The notes under the pieces are model-generated. The model was not told the DNA's origin. It ran no database searches and saw nothing but the letters and a program-made list of their open reading frames with translations. Shown one piece after another: positions 17,679 through 25,958 of a stretch of DNA of 64,000 nt. The DNA comes from Pseudosporangium ferrugineum (GTDB taxonomy: Bacteria > Actinomycetota > Actinomycetes > Mycobacteriales > Micromonosporaceae): positions 558,001 through 622,000 of the forward strand of contig NZ_PVZG01000001.1 of NCBI RefSeq assembly GCF_003002065.1, given 5' to 3'. Positions within the stretch are counted from its first letter, which is position 1. Each line of letters opens with the position of its first letter. The position numbers and the translations under genes were made by a program.

Positions 17679-17692
17679 TGGGAGCGCTTCCA
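17679..17692. promoter_or_regulatory. CebR-like box TGGGAGCGCTTCCA between methyltransferase and SGNH hydrolase
   Basis: Identical to the box at 16401 and preceded by the same TCTTCGCACCATGCG sequence. It is 75 bases upstream of the SGNH hydrolase start and 83 from the divergent methyltransferase start, so it is well placed for repression of either. Confidence 0.65.
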
Positions 17693-17767
17693 TTGAGGCT
17701 TGTCGACCCCCTGTGGCAGGTTGCGGGTGAGGTGCCGGGCTCCGGCACCACCGGCGAGGAGGCCACC

Positions 17768-19078
17768 GTGACGCCCGAGAAGCCGTACCGCCCGACCCGG
17801 CGAGGCCTGCTCGCCGCCGTGACCGGAACCGCCGTGGCCGCCGCCGTGCCCGCGCCGGCCGCCGCCGGGCCCCGCACCCCCGGCCGGCACCGATCACCCT
17901 GGGTGACGTCGTGGGCGTCAATGCCCCAGCTGACCGAGCCCGGCAACATGCCGCCGGCGCCGTACGTCCGCGACGGCGTCTCGCTGCCGGACACCACCCT
18001 GCGCCAGACCGTACGGGTCACCGCCGGTGGCGACCGGTTGCGGCTGCGCTTCTCCAACGCCTTCGGCGGCGCCGACCTGCCGATCACCACGGTACGGGTG
18101 GCGCTGCCCGCGGACGGCCGGGCCGGCGTACCGGCGATCCGCGAGGGCACCGGCCGCACCGTGACATTCCGCGGCGTGCCGTCCGTCGTGGTGCCGGCCG
18201 GCGCCCAGATCGTGTCCGACCCCGTCGAGCTGGGCGTGGAGCCGGGCAGCAACGTGACCGTCACGACGTACCTCCGCGACGGCCAGCCCGGCCCGGCGCT
18301 CACCTCCCACCCCGGCTCCCGGACGACGTCGTACCTGGTCGCGGGCGACCACACCGCGGACCTCACGCTGACCGGCGCGACCCCGGTGGACCACTGGTAC
18401 CTGCTGAGCGGGCTCGAGGTGCCGGCCGGAGCGCGCACCCGGGCGGTGGTCGTCGTCGGCGACTCCCTGACCGACGGGCGCGGCTCCACCACGAACGGTA
18501 ACGACCGCTGGCCCGACCAGCTCTTCGACCGGCTGCACCGCGCGGCGCGCACCCGCCACGTGGCGGTGGTCAACGAGGCGGCGGGCGGCAACCGGGTCCT
18601 GCGCGACGGCCTCGGCCCCAACGCCCTGGCCCGGCTGGACCGCGACGTCCTGGCCCAGAGCGCCCCGGCCTGGGTGATCCTCTTCGAAGGCATCAACGAC
18701 ATCGGTACGGCGGAAGCCACCCCGGACGGCCAGCGCCGGATCACGGAGGAGCTCCTGACCGCGTACGACCAGATCATCACCCGCTGCCACGCCCGCGACC
18801 TCGACGTCTGCGGCGCCACCCTGCTGCCCTTCGGCGGCAACACCGGCTACGACGACGACGCCGGCCTGCGCGAGGACACCCGCCGTACGGTCAACGCCTG
18901 GATCCGCTCCGCCGCCCGCTTCGACGTGCTGGCCGACTTCGACGCGGCCGTCCGCGACCCGGCCGCCCCGTCCCGCCTCCGCCCCGAATACGACACCGGC
19001 GACCACCTCCACCTGAACCCGGCGGGCTACCACGCCCTCGCCGAGGCGGTCCCCCTCCGGCTCTTCACCACCGGGTAG
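17768..19078 (+). CDS. Secreted SGNH/GDSL esterase
   Basis: 436 residues from GTG 17768 with a GGAGG ribosome site 6 bases upstream. Twin-arginine-like signal (PTRRGLLAAVTGTAVAAA) suggests Tat export. An N-terminal beta-rich domain (about 45-220) precedes an SGNH hydrolase domain: block I GDSLTDG, block II GGN, block III GIND and block V DHLHLNPAGYH with catalytic Asp and His. It resembles the XynE-like group, so it may deacetylate plant polysaccharide; its CebR-like box supports that, but the substrate is inferred. Confidence 0.85.
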   Translation: MTPEKPYRPTRRGLLAAVTGTAVAAAVPAPAAAGPRTPGRHRSPWVTSWASMPQLTEPGNMPPAPYVRDGVSLPDTTLRQTVRVTAGGDRLRLRFSNAFGGADLPITTVRVALPADGRAGVPAIREGTGRTVTFRGVPSVVVPAGAQIVSDPVELGVEPGSNVTVTTYLRDGQPGPALTSHPGSRTTSYLVAGDHTADLTLTGATPVDHWYLLSGLEVPAGARTRAVVVVGDSLTDGRGSTTNGNDRWPDQLFDRLHRAARTRHVAVVNEAAGGNRVLRDGLGPNALARLDRDVLAQSAPAWVILFEGINDIGTAEATPDGQRRITEELLTAYDQIITRCHARDLDVCGATLLPFGGNTGYDDDAGLREDTRRTVNAWIRSAARFDVLADFDAAVRDPAAPSRLRPEYDTGDHLHLNPAGYHALAEAVPLRLFTTG

Positions 19079-19122
19079 CCGCAAGGAAGCCCACCGGCAT
19101 CGGCGCGGTCGAGCCAGGTCCC

Positions 19123-19509
19123 TCATCCCGCGATCCGCTCCCGGGCGGCGATCGCGGCGGCGAGCATCATCTCGTCCGCGCGCAGCTCGGCGTCGTCGTC
19201 GCCGATGGTGCCCGGGAGTCGATGCCCGGAGGCGATGAACCGATCCAGCCGGTCGAGAATCGGCCGTGCGTGCGGGCCCATAGCGGCCAGGACCGGCAGT
19301 GCCCTGCGTCCGTGCAGGTCGTCGGACAGGTATCGCGGGAGGAGGTCGAGGAGTTCATCGGCCGCCGTGGGGCCTTCGTGCTGCCACAGTGCGCCCGCCG
19401 TGTCCACCTGCGCCAGACCTGGCCGCCGGAACAGGCTACGCAGCTGTTCGTGTTGACGCCCGGTGAGCCCGCCGTGCCCAGCGAGCCAGGTCAGCAGGGC
19501 CGGCGCCAC
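19123..19509 (-). CDS. C-terminal fragment of a HEAT-repeat-like protein
   Basis: 128 residues from GTG 19509. It is helical, with ALPVLAAMGPHARPILDRLDRFI followed by DDAELRADEMMLAAAIAARERI, which looks like the last repeats of the large HEAT-repeat proteins common in Micromonosporaceae. The frame stays open about 25 codons upstream (ADEYLAGRPREL) without a credible start or ribosome site and then meets a stop. This is most likely a remnant or pseudogene; no function is assigned. Confidence 0.4.
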   Translation of the reverse strand: MAPALLTWLAGHGGLTGRQHEQLRSLFRRPGLAQVDTAGALWQHEGPTAADELLDLLPRYLSDDLHGRRALPVLAAMGPHARPILDRLDRFIASGHRLPGTIGDDDAELRADEMMLAAAIAARERIAG

Positions 19510-19841
19510 GCCTCCGCGGCGAAGCTCCCGCGGCCGCCCGGCGAGATACTCGTCGGCGCCGCACCGCCGGGCGGGAGTCCGTGGTGAAGGTCAGGAGGTG
19601 GCGGGTCAGCGGCTCATCGCGATCGGCCTCGGCTCAGCGAAAGACGGATGCCCGCGCCTCGCTGCCCGGAACCAGGACATCGCCCGACACGATGCCCTCT
19701 TCCCACGATTCCCCACCGCTCAAGGGCGGGACCGCGCGCCCTTCTCCACCGTCATGCCCGTGATCCTCGCCCACCGGCAGCGGAGCGCGCAACGTGACGT
19801 CCTGCGGGCGTAGCGGCGAGGGCACAGCTACCCTGAGTGAC
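19510..19841. other. Non-coding stretch, no recognisable gene
   Basis: About 330 bases between the HEAT-like fragment and the propeller gene. The first 80 bases continue the HEAT-like frame without a start. The rest has no frame with convincing codon bias, and no terminator, repeat or clear promoter was seen. Confidence 0.5.
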
Positions 19842-21221
19842 ATGCTCCGGTGGGTCCGTACGTTTCTCGTTCTCGTCGTGGTGCTCCCGGGCGCCGTCGT
19901 TCTCGGGGCCGGACCGGCCGCGGCCTACGACCGGGAGACGGTGTACGCGCTCGGCGTGGGCGGCAACCTGGTGGCCGTCCTCGACCCGGCGAAGCCGAAC
20001 TCCGCGGAGGCGGTCATCCCCGTGGCGCCCGGTGCCATGGCGATCGTGCTGTCCCCCGACGGGCTGCGGGCCTACGTCGCCCACCGCGGCGGCGCCCCGT
20101 CGATCTCGATCATCGACACCGTGGCCGGCAAGGTCGTGGGCAGCGTGCCGTTGCCGGGCGACCCGTCGTGGCTCGCCCTCTCGCCCGACGGTCAGCGGCT
20201 CTGGTTCACCCACCGGCCCGCCTCGTCCTTCACCGAGCGGCCGGCCTTCGTGAACCTGCCGACCGGCGCCGTCCAGCAGCTCGGCATCGACCTCAAGGGG
20301 AACTCCTGCCGGATCGGCGTCACGCCCGCTCTCGCCACGGCGGTCTGCCACACCGGCGAGGCCACCTCGCTCACGTTCTCGACCGGCGAGGTGCTGCACG
20401 GCCAGGTGCACGGCGACGGCGCGCTCGCCGGCCTGGTCGTGGACCCCGAAACCCACCAACTATGGGCGTACGAGTACTCCGAACTCACGCTGTACGCCGC
20501 CGACCCCCGGACGTTCGTACGGCAGAACCGGTTCGTGCTGGGCAGCGTCGTCGAGTACGGCACCGGCCTGGCCTCGCTGCCCGGCGACAAGCGGCTCTTC
20601 CACCTCTACGACAACGGCCAGGTCGTCACCCTGGACCGCGACACCGCCGCCGTCCACCACGTCGGCGCCGTACCCGGCACCCCGAAATCCCTCCAGCTCG
20701 GCGCCGCGGCAACCCGGGTGTACGTCGCCGCCACCAGCGGCTCCGGCACCACCGTCCACCGCGTCGACACCACCACCGGCGTCACCACCGCCCTGCTGTC
20801 CGGCCTCTCCCCCGCACCCCAGGGCTTCGCCGTCGGCACCGTGCCCCAACTGCCGTACCTCGACCTGCAGGCGGCGCTCGCCGTGACCACCGCGGCCGGC
20901 CCGGCGTACACCTGGACCGCCCGCCTGCGCAACGCGGACGCCCGCCTGTCGGCGGAGGCCCGCGCGACCCTCACCTTCACCGGCACGACCGTCGACCTGA
21001 CCGCGGTGCAGGCCCCGCCCGGCGTACGCTGCTCCCCCGCCCGCGCCGGCCTCCGATGCGACCTGGGCCGCATACCACCGGGCGGCACCGTGCCCATCGA
21101 CGTACGGGTCCGACCGGCCGACGGAGGCACGGTCCGCGCCACCCTCACCGTCACCAGCGACCACCCCGACCCCCGCCCGGCGAACAACACCGCCACCACC
21201 ACCGCGGGCGGCCGCACCTGA
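19842..21221 (+). CDS. Secreted YVTN-type beta-propeller with C-terminal Ig-like domain
   Basis: 459 residues. ATG 19842 gives a clean signal peptide (MLRWVRTFLVLVVVLPGAVVLGAGPAAA). Residues about 30-330 contain propeller blades (VIPVAPGAMAIVLSPDGLRAYVAHR, SWLALSPDGQRLWFTH). Residues about 345-455 form an Ig-like/DUF11-type domain (GVRCSPARAGLRCDLGRIPPGG, VRATLTVTSDHPDP, NNTATT). No catalytic motif is seen, so it is probably an extracellular binding or structural protein. It stands alone. Confidence 0.75.
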   Translation: MLRWVRTFLVLVVVLPGAVVLGAGPAAAYDRETVYALGVGGNLVAVLDPAKPNSAEAVIPVAPGAMAIVLSPDGLRAYVAHRGGAPSISIIDTVAGKVVGSVPLPGDPSWLALSPDGQRLWFTHRPASSFTERPAFVNLPTGAVQQLGIDLKGNSCRIGVTPALATAVCHTGEATSLTFSTGEVLHGQVHGDGALAGLVVDPETHQLWAYEYSELTLYAADPRTFVRQNRFVLGSVVEYGTGLASLPGDKRLFHLYDNGQVVTLDRDTAAVHHVGAVPGTPKSLQLGAAATRVYVAATSGSGTTVHRVDTTTGVTTALLSGLSPAPQGFAVGTVPQLPYLDLQAALAVTTAAGPAYTWTARLRNADARLSAEARATLTFTGTTVDLTAVQAPPGVRCSPARAGLRCDLGRIPPGGTVPIDVRVRPADGGTVRATLTVTSDHPDPRPANNTATTTAGGRT

Positions 21222-21271
21222 CCATCACGGCACGACCGCCGCACCCCCGCAGGACTCGGCAGGCCGGCGCG

Positions 21272-21634
21272 TCAGTCGCTGCCGAGAGAGCTGAACTGAA
21301 GGCCGGCCAGGCGCCAGCCCTCGGGCAACTCGACCCACGTCTGGCCGACCCGGACGGTCAACGTCATGGCCTGCCCACGCCAGCGCGAACGGCTACGCTG
21401 GACGCACCGGACGATCGCCGCGTGACCGTAGAACGACACCTCCACGTCGCTGCTCTCAAGGCTCTCGTACGCGAACTCCCCGAACTTGCCGAGCCATTGC
21501 GCCTTGTCGAGCACATAGCCCTGTTCGCCGATGGAGCGGAAATCGTCGGCCAGCAGCCGGCTCAACGACTCCGTGTCGCCGCTGGACTCGGCCTCATCGA
21601 AGGCCCGCGCCAGCCGTTGAATGTCCCCAAGCAT
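21272..21634 (-). CDS. NTF2-like (DUF4440/SnoaL-type) protein
   Basis: 120 residues with the cone-shaped NTF2 fold pattern: IQRLARAFDEAESSGDTESLSRLLADDFRSIGE, a central YESLESSDVEVSFYGHAAIVRCVQRSRSRW region and the closing strand LTVRVGQTWVELPEGWRLAGLQFS. DUF4440 members are small cytosolic proteins of mostly unknown function, some binding hydrophobic ligands. No partner gene is evident. Confidence 0.75.
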   Translation of the reverse strand: MLGDIQRLARAFDEAESSGDTESLSRLLADDFRSIGEQGYVLDKAQWLGKFGEFAYESLESSDVEVSFYGHAAIVRCVQRSRSRWRGQAMTLTVRVGQTWVELPEGWRLAGLQFSSLGSD

Positions 21635-21797
21635 GACCGGATCATGCCTGACCGGGCACCAGCACCGGGCCGTGATCCTGCCGCTGCCCCGTCCCGGAGC
21701 CGAGGCCCCGCAAGCCGGACACGCAGCCCGCGCGACTTCGCTCCTGGCTTAACGGCCGGGACCTCGAGAAGGCGAGGTGTCGTCCTATGGTGAGCCT

Positions 21798-22169
21798 ATG
21801 GCGGACCTGCGGCACACCGATGGTCATCGCCGGCCGCTGTTGCGCACGGTGGTCGGCGAGGTGTTGCGACGCCGGCGGCTGGAACAGCACCGCACTCTCG
21901 CCGAGGTGGCCCGCGACGCGAACGTCTCGGTGCAGTACCTTTCCGAGATCGAGCGCGGGCTCAAGGAGCCCAGCTCGGAGATCGTGGCGGCGGTCTGCGA
22001 CTCGTTGAGCTTCGAGCTGGTCGACCTGCTCGACCAGGTGCGACAGGATCTCACCGGCGGCCGGGCCACCGTGCTGCGGTTCGGCACCGTCCCCTTGCGC
22101 CGGGCAGAGCCGGCGCCGGCGCCGATTCGCTCCCGGCGCGGCGGCGACGTCGTGCTGCTCGCTGCCTGA
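21798..22169 (+). CDS. PopR/ClgR-like XRE-family regulator of clp genes
   Basis: 123 residues. The helix-turn-helix (about 18-72) reads RRRRLEQHRTLAEVARDANVSVQYLSEIERGLKEPSSE, very like ClgR and PopR, the activators of clpP operons in streptomycetes. It ends in VVLLAA; in those regulators C-terminal alanines mark the protein for ClpP degradation, giving feedback control. It converges on a clpP pair 22 bases away, matching the popR-clpP3-clpP4 association. ATG 21798 is chosen because GGTGAG lies just upstream; GTG 21777 is an alternative. Confidence 0.8.
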   Translation: MADLRHTDGHRRPLLRTVVGEVLRRRRLEQHRTLAEVARDANVSVQYLSEIERGLKEPSSEIVAAVCDSLSFELVDLLDQVRQDLTGGRATVLRFGTVPLRRAEPAPAPIRSRRGGDVVLLAA

Positions 22170-22191
22170 TCCGTGCGGGGTGGCCCGCCCT

Positions 22192-22803
22192 CTACGCGCT
22201 CAGGCGGTATGTGCGGGAGGGCCGGGTGGTGATCACCTGGTCGGCCAGGCCGTAGGCGACCGCCTCCGCCGCGGTCAGCGCCATGCTGCGGTCCGTGTCC
22301 TCCCGAATCTTCGCTGTCGAGTGGCCGGTGTGGTCGGCGAGTATCCGGTCCATCTCGGCCCGTACCTTCGCCACCTCTTTCGCCTCGACCGCCAGGTCGG
22401 GCAGGGTGCCGCGGGCCTGGCTCGATGGCTGGTGCAGCGTCACCTTGGCGTGCCGCAGCACCGAGCGCTTACCTGGGGCGCCGGCCGCCAGCAGAGCCGC
22501 CGCCGCTGACGACGCCTGCCCGACGCAGAAGGTCGTGACGTCACAGCGGATGAAGTTCATGGTGTCGTAGATCGCCGTGAGCGCACTGAACGATCCGCCC
22601 GGCGAGTTGATGTACAGCGCGATCTCCTGCTCGCCGGCCGACTCGAGGTGCAGCAGCTGGGCGATCACCACGTTCGCGACACCGTCGTCGATCTCGGTGC
22701 CGAGGAAGATGATGCGGTCGGAGAGCAACCGGGAGTAGATGTCGTAGGCGCGCTCGCCGGTCGGCGTCTTCTCCACCACGGTGGGAATCGTGTACTGGCT
22801 CAT
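22192..22803 (-). CDS. ClpP-type protease subunit, second of pair
   Basis: 203 residues, normal ClpP length. It has YINSPGGS, catalytic Ser99 in GQASSAAA (canonical GxAAS), His124 in VTLHQPS and Asp in IREDTDR, so the triad is complete. ClpP forms a 14-subunit chamber that degrades unfolded proteins fed by a Clp ATPase. Its ATG overlaps the stop of the upstream clpP gene (ATGA), so the two subunits are coupled and probably form a mixed barrel. Not the core clpP1P2 set, which normally sits beside clpX. Confidence 0.9.
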   Translation of the reverse strand: MSQYTIPTVVEKTPTGERAYDIYSRLLSDRIIFLGTEIDDGVANVVIAQLLHLESAGEQEIALYINSPGGSFSALTAIYDTMNFIRCDVTTFCVGQASSAAAALLAAGAPGKRSVLRHAKVTLHQPSSQARGTLPDLAVEAKEVAKVRAEMDRILADHTGHSTAKIREDTDRSMALTAAEAVAYGLADQVITTRPSRTYRLSA

Positions 22804-23426
22804 GCGCTCAGCCCCATCGGCAAACGCTGGACCGTGGGGCGCACGTCGTCGACGCTGCCGAGAATGTGGTCGATGAGTCCGTACTCCCGGGCCTCTTCCG
22901 CGGTGAACCACCGGTCCCGCCTGCTGTCGCGTTCGATGGTCGCCATGCTCTGCCCGGTGTGCTCGGCGGTCAGTCGCAGCAGCGTGGTCCCGATGCGTTC
23001 CAGCTGGTCGGCGTAGATCTCCACGTCGGCGGCGGTGCCGCCGAAGCCGGCGGAGCCCTGATGCATGAGAACCTGCGCGTGCGGGAGGCTGAAGCGTTTC
23101 CCTGGCGTACCCGCGGTGAGCAGGAACTGGCCCATGCTTCCGGCCAGACCGAGGGCGAGGGTGCTGACGTCGTTCGGAATCAGCCGCATGGTGTCGTAGA
23201 TGGCAAGCCCGGCGCTGACCGACCCTCCCGGCGAGTTGATGTAGAGGCTGATCGTGCCGAGCGGGTCCTCCGCGGAGAGCAGCAGAAGCTGCCCGCACAG
23301 CCGGTTCGCCACCGGATCGTCAACCTCACTGCCGAGCACGATGATCCGCTGATGCAGCAGCCGAGCGGCCACCTGGTCGTCGATGGACCCCGCGGTCCAG
23401 GGGCTGACCCCATTCGTGAGTTGCAT
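22800..23426 (-). CDS. ClpP-type protease subunit, first of pair
   Basis: 208 residues from ATG 23426, which has a GAGGAG site about 10 bases upstream. It carries [17 protein letters not shown], the nucleophile Ser in GLAGSMG, catalytic His in VLMHQGS and the Asp-bearing [10 protein letters not shown]. As first gene of the pair it resembles ClpP3 of streptomycetes. The convergent PopR/ClgR-like gene is the likely regulator; a convincing ClgR box in the 150 bases upstream could not be identified by eye. Confidence 0.9.
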   Translation of the reverse strand: MQLTNGVSPWTAGSIDDQVAARLLHQRIIVLGSEVDDPVANRLCGQLLLLSAEDPLGTISLYINSPGGSVSAGLAIYDTMRLIPNDVSTLALGLAGSMGQFLLTAGTPGKRFSLPHAQVLMHQGSAGFGGTAADVEIYADQLERIGTTLLRLTAEHTGQSMATIERDSRRDRWFTAEEAREYGLIDHILGSVDDVRPTVQRLPMGLSA

Positions 23427-23581
23427 GCTCGCCGTCTCCTCGTGTTCGCCGTGGTGGCCTCCACGATCGGCCGGAAAACGCCGACACACCAAGCAAATCT
23501 GCTGTCAGCGGATGGCCGGCAACGAACGAACGCCGGGTCGAGCGGTCACCCTGACCGACGCATTCGACGAAGGAAAGGGCA

Positions 23582-24619
23582 TCACTGCCGACGGGTACGG
23601 CCGGTCCGCAGCGCCACGGCGCCGGTGAGGAGCAGCAGGAGGCCGGCTGCGGTCAGGGGCAGGGTGGCCGGGCCGGTGATCGGGAGGCTGCCGCCACCGC
23701 CGCCCGTGCCGCCCGCGACCGCGCTCGGTGCGGGCGATGGCGGGTGTGAGGGGGTCTGCGGGGGCTTCTTCGAGAACCGTACCTGGAAGGTTGTGCTGTC
23801 GTTCGTGCCGTCGATCCTGCTCGGCACGTCGTCGACGCGCAGGCCTACGCGGTTGCGGGTGCCCCAGGTGTCGGCGTTCGCGCGGGACGGCATGCTGTGC
23901 CGCAGCCGGACCTCCTCGCCCGGTTTCACCTCGCGGTAGACGTCGCAGATGAAGCTGCCCGGGTCGGCGAAGCAGTCCGCCTCGGGGTTGGTGACGCGGC
24001 CTCCGCCGTACCAGCGGCCCTCGTACGATTCGAAGAGCGTGAAGTGCCGGATCGTGGCGGGCCCGTTGTTGCGGACTATCGCGGTGAACTCCACCGGCTG
24101 GCCGGCGGTGACCGGGTTCCTCGGCGGTTCGGCGCGCACCGTGAGATCGGCCCCCGCCACCGCGGTGGTCGTCGCGTCCTGGGTCTTGCCGTCGGCGCCG
24201 ACACGTACGGTCAATCGGGTGCCCGGGGCCACGTCCTCGCCGATGCCGACGGTCGCCGTCCAGGCCGCGGTGTCCGAACCGATCAGGACGTCGTGCCGGT
24301 CGATGCGGCACGTCACGATCTGCCCGGCCGGCGTACAGGGTCCGGCGTTGTAGTTGCCGTTCGAGGTGTTGTACGCGTACGGCTCGGGTGACACGTACGT
24401 CATGCCGTCCGGCAGTGTCAGCGTCAGCACGAGGCCGTCGGCCTCCGCGTCGGAGGTGATGCCACGGGCCTGGAACAGCAGCTCCGCCGTGTGGCCGATC
24501 GGCGCCTCATCGGGAGCGATCAGGTACAGCGTGCGATCCTCCGGCGCCCGTGCCGCGCCCATCGCGGCCACCCCGCCGAGGAGAAGGGCCATGAGCATGG
24601 CAGATCGACGCGTCCCCAT
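23582..24619 (-). CDS. LPxTG-type surface protein with DUF11-like domains
   Basis: 345 residues. An N-terminal signal (MLMALLLGGVAAMGAARA) is followed by two Ig-like/DUF11 domains (about 35-160 and 160-290; DLTVRAEPPRNPVTAGQPVEF, VRNNGPATIRHFTLFE). A Pro/Gly/Ser-rich wall-spanning stretch then leads to a sortase signal LPITG, a hydrophobic segment and an RTGRTRR tail. It should be anchored to peptidoglycan by a sortase, but none is in the window. Exact start is uncertain as no strong ribosome site precedes ATG 24619. Confidence 0.78.
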   Translation of the reverse strand: MGTRRSAMLMALLLGGVAAMGAARAPEDRTLYLIAPDEAPIGHTAELLFQARGITSDAEADGLVLTLTLPDGMTYVSPEPYAYNTSNGNYNAGPCTPAGQIVTCRIDRHDVLIGSDTAAWTATVGIGEDVAPGTRLTVRVGADGKTQDATTTAVAGADLTVRAEPPRNPVTAGQPVEFTAIVRNNGPATIRHFTLFESYEGRWYGGGRVTNPEADCFADPGSFICDVYREVKPGEEVRLRHSMPSRANADTWGTRNRVGLRVDDVPSRIDGTNDSTTFQVRFSKKPPQTPSHPPSPAPSAVAGGTGGGGGSLPITGPATLPLTAAGLLLLLTGAVALRTGRTRRQ

Positions 24620-24833
24620 GGCCGCGGAGTATGGCACGACGACTCCGGTGATCGGAAGGTCACCGACGCGATCGGCGCCAGGGCTGCGCCCACCCGGCGG
24701 GCAGCAGGAAGGCCGCGGCCAAGGCCCCATGTGGTCCTCGAACCGACCGGCCATCCGCTCGCGGTGGAGCGTTCGGGAGATGGCCGAACTACTTCTCCCA
24801 CCGGTAGCCGAGGGGCCGGAGGAGCGCGCCATC

Positions 24834-25166
24834 TCAAGCGGACGGCGAACCCCGCGGTGCACCCAGAACCAGCGCCGCCATGTCCAGCAGCCTTGTGTGA
24901 TAGCCGGCTTCGTCGCCGGGCAGCTCGGGTATCACACACTCGAGTTGGCGCTCGCAGGTCGCGAGGACATCCCACCGCCGGTCATCGATCGCGCCGCCGT
25001 TCTGCAGCCAGCTACTGACGCAGCCGGCGACGTTCGCATCGAGCGTGACCATGTCAACGCCGGCTACCTCGGTGGATCTCGAGCGGGCGGGGAGAGTCGC
25101 CTCGCGGTGCGCCCTCCAGAGTTCCGCTACGGCCGTCATCCGGTTCTGCTCCACGTCCAACGACAC
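24834..25166 (-). CDS. Hypothetical protein
   Basis: About 110 residues from GTG 25166, chosen for an AAGGA ribosome site 7 bases upstream; ATG 25139 is an alternative. It is helical, with two widely spaced Cys (AGCVSSWLQ, ATCERQLECVIPEL) and no signal peptide. I do not recognise a family. It is divergent from the DUF4304-like gene, sharing an 81-base promoter region. Confidence 0.5.
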   Translation of the reverse strand: MSLDVEQNRMTAVAELWRAHREATLPARSRSTEVAGVDMVTLDANVAGCVSSWLQNGGAIDDRRWDVLATCERQLECVIPELPGDEAGYHTRLLDMAALVLGAPRGSPSA

Positions 25167-25247
25167 CCCCGGTCCTTGAATACGCACCAGACTGTAGGCG
25201 CAGCTGGCTCGCGGTCGGCCTTGGCGGGGTGGGGGTGGGAGCGCACA

Positions 25248-25829
25248 ATGCTGGGCGTGATCGACACGGAGGCGGCGGCTTCGGCGGCTGTTCAGGGGTG
25301 GTTGGACTCGCTGGCCGGGGCCGAGGGGTTCCGGGTCAAGGCGGTGGCCGACGGTGGTCCGGTGTGGCGGGCGGTGGCGGGCCGGCCCGGGACTCATCTC
25401 GGGGAGTTCTGCGCGCGGGTGGACAAGACGACCGGGGTTGTTCAGGCGGGCTTCGTGCCGCAGGTCGGTCCGTCGGCCCGGGACGGGTATGTGCTGATGA
25501 TGCGGTCGGTGGTGGTGCCGGAGTTGCGGCGGCTCGGTTTCAGCGGTTCGGGGCGCCGGTTCACGATGCGGGCCGGGAAGCATGCGGGGACGATCGCGTT
25601 CCAGCAGTCGCGGGGCAACACGTGGATGGGCGTGAAGTTCACCGCCGACGTCAGCGTGGCGGGGTCCGGTGGGACCGCCCGGCTGGGTTCGATCAGCCAT
25701 CACGGCGGCGACCACTGGTGGGCGGTCTGGGCAGGGTTTCCGACCGGCGACGTGGCTGCCGATCTGATCACCGCGATCCGGGATCACGCCGTCCCGGCGA
25801 TCAAGGGCGGGCGCGGACCGGGAGCGTGA
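25248..25829 (+). CDS. DUF4304-like protein
   Basis: 193 residues. The core VVPELRRLGFSGSGRRFTM, IAFQQSRGNTWMGVKFTADVSV resembles DUF4304, whose members have a conserved LGFxxxGRxF and an INxQxSxWN strand. No enzymatic motif is seen; the family has no established function but is often near toxin or immunity genes. ATG 25248 is preceded by GGGAG at 8 bases. Confidence 0.6.
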   Translation: MLGVIDTEAAASAAVQGWLDSLAGAEGFRVKAVADGGPVWRAVAGRPGTHLGEFCARVDKTTGVVQAGFVPQVGPSARDGYVLMMRSVVVPELRRLGFSGSGRRFTMRAGKHAGTIAFQQSRGNTWMGVKFTADVSVAGSGGTARLGSISHHGGDHWWAVWAGFPTGDVAADLITAIRDHAVPAIKGGRGPGA

Positions 25830-25928
25830 ACGGGCCGCGGACGTCGGCGGCCAACCTCCGGGTGCGTCGCCGACAGGGTGCGTCTGGGCGCCCGGAACCG
25901 GGCATGCCGCCGACGGGATGACCGGCCG

Positions 25929-25949
25929 GGTATTGACGGCGTCAATACC
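25929..25949. promoter_or_regulatory. Perfect 21-bp palindrome upstream of glycosyltransferase
   Basis: Half-site GGTATTGACG, one central base, then its exact complement. It ends 9 bases before the GTG start of the glycosyltransferase, so a protein bound here would cover the start region. Size and symmetry suit a TetR- or GntR-type dimer; no such regulator is adjacent. Confidence 0.7.
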
Positions 25950-25958
25950 TTGGGCCCG

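Noticed and set aside
19634-19843. Small minus-strand open frame of 69 codons between the HEAT fragment and the propeller gene
   Set aside because: No ribosome site, no recognisable motif, and weak codon bias.
24620-24660. In-frame LPITG-like peptide just upstream of the LPxTG protein start, suggesting a second sorting signal or gene end
   Set aside because: No open gene with coding bias precedes it; the similarity is a few residues only.
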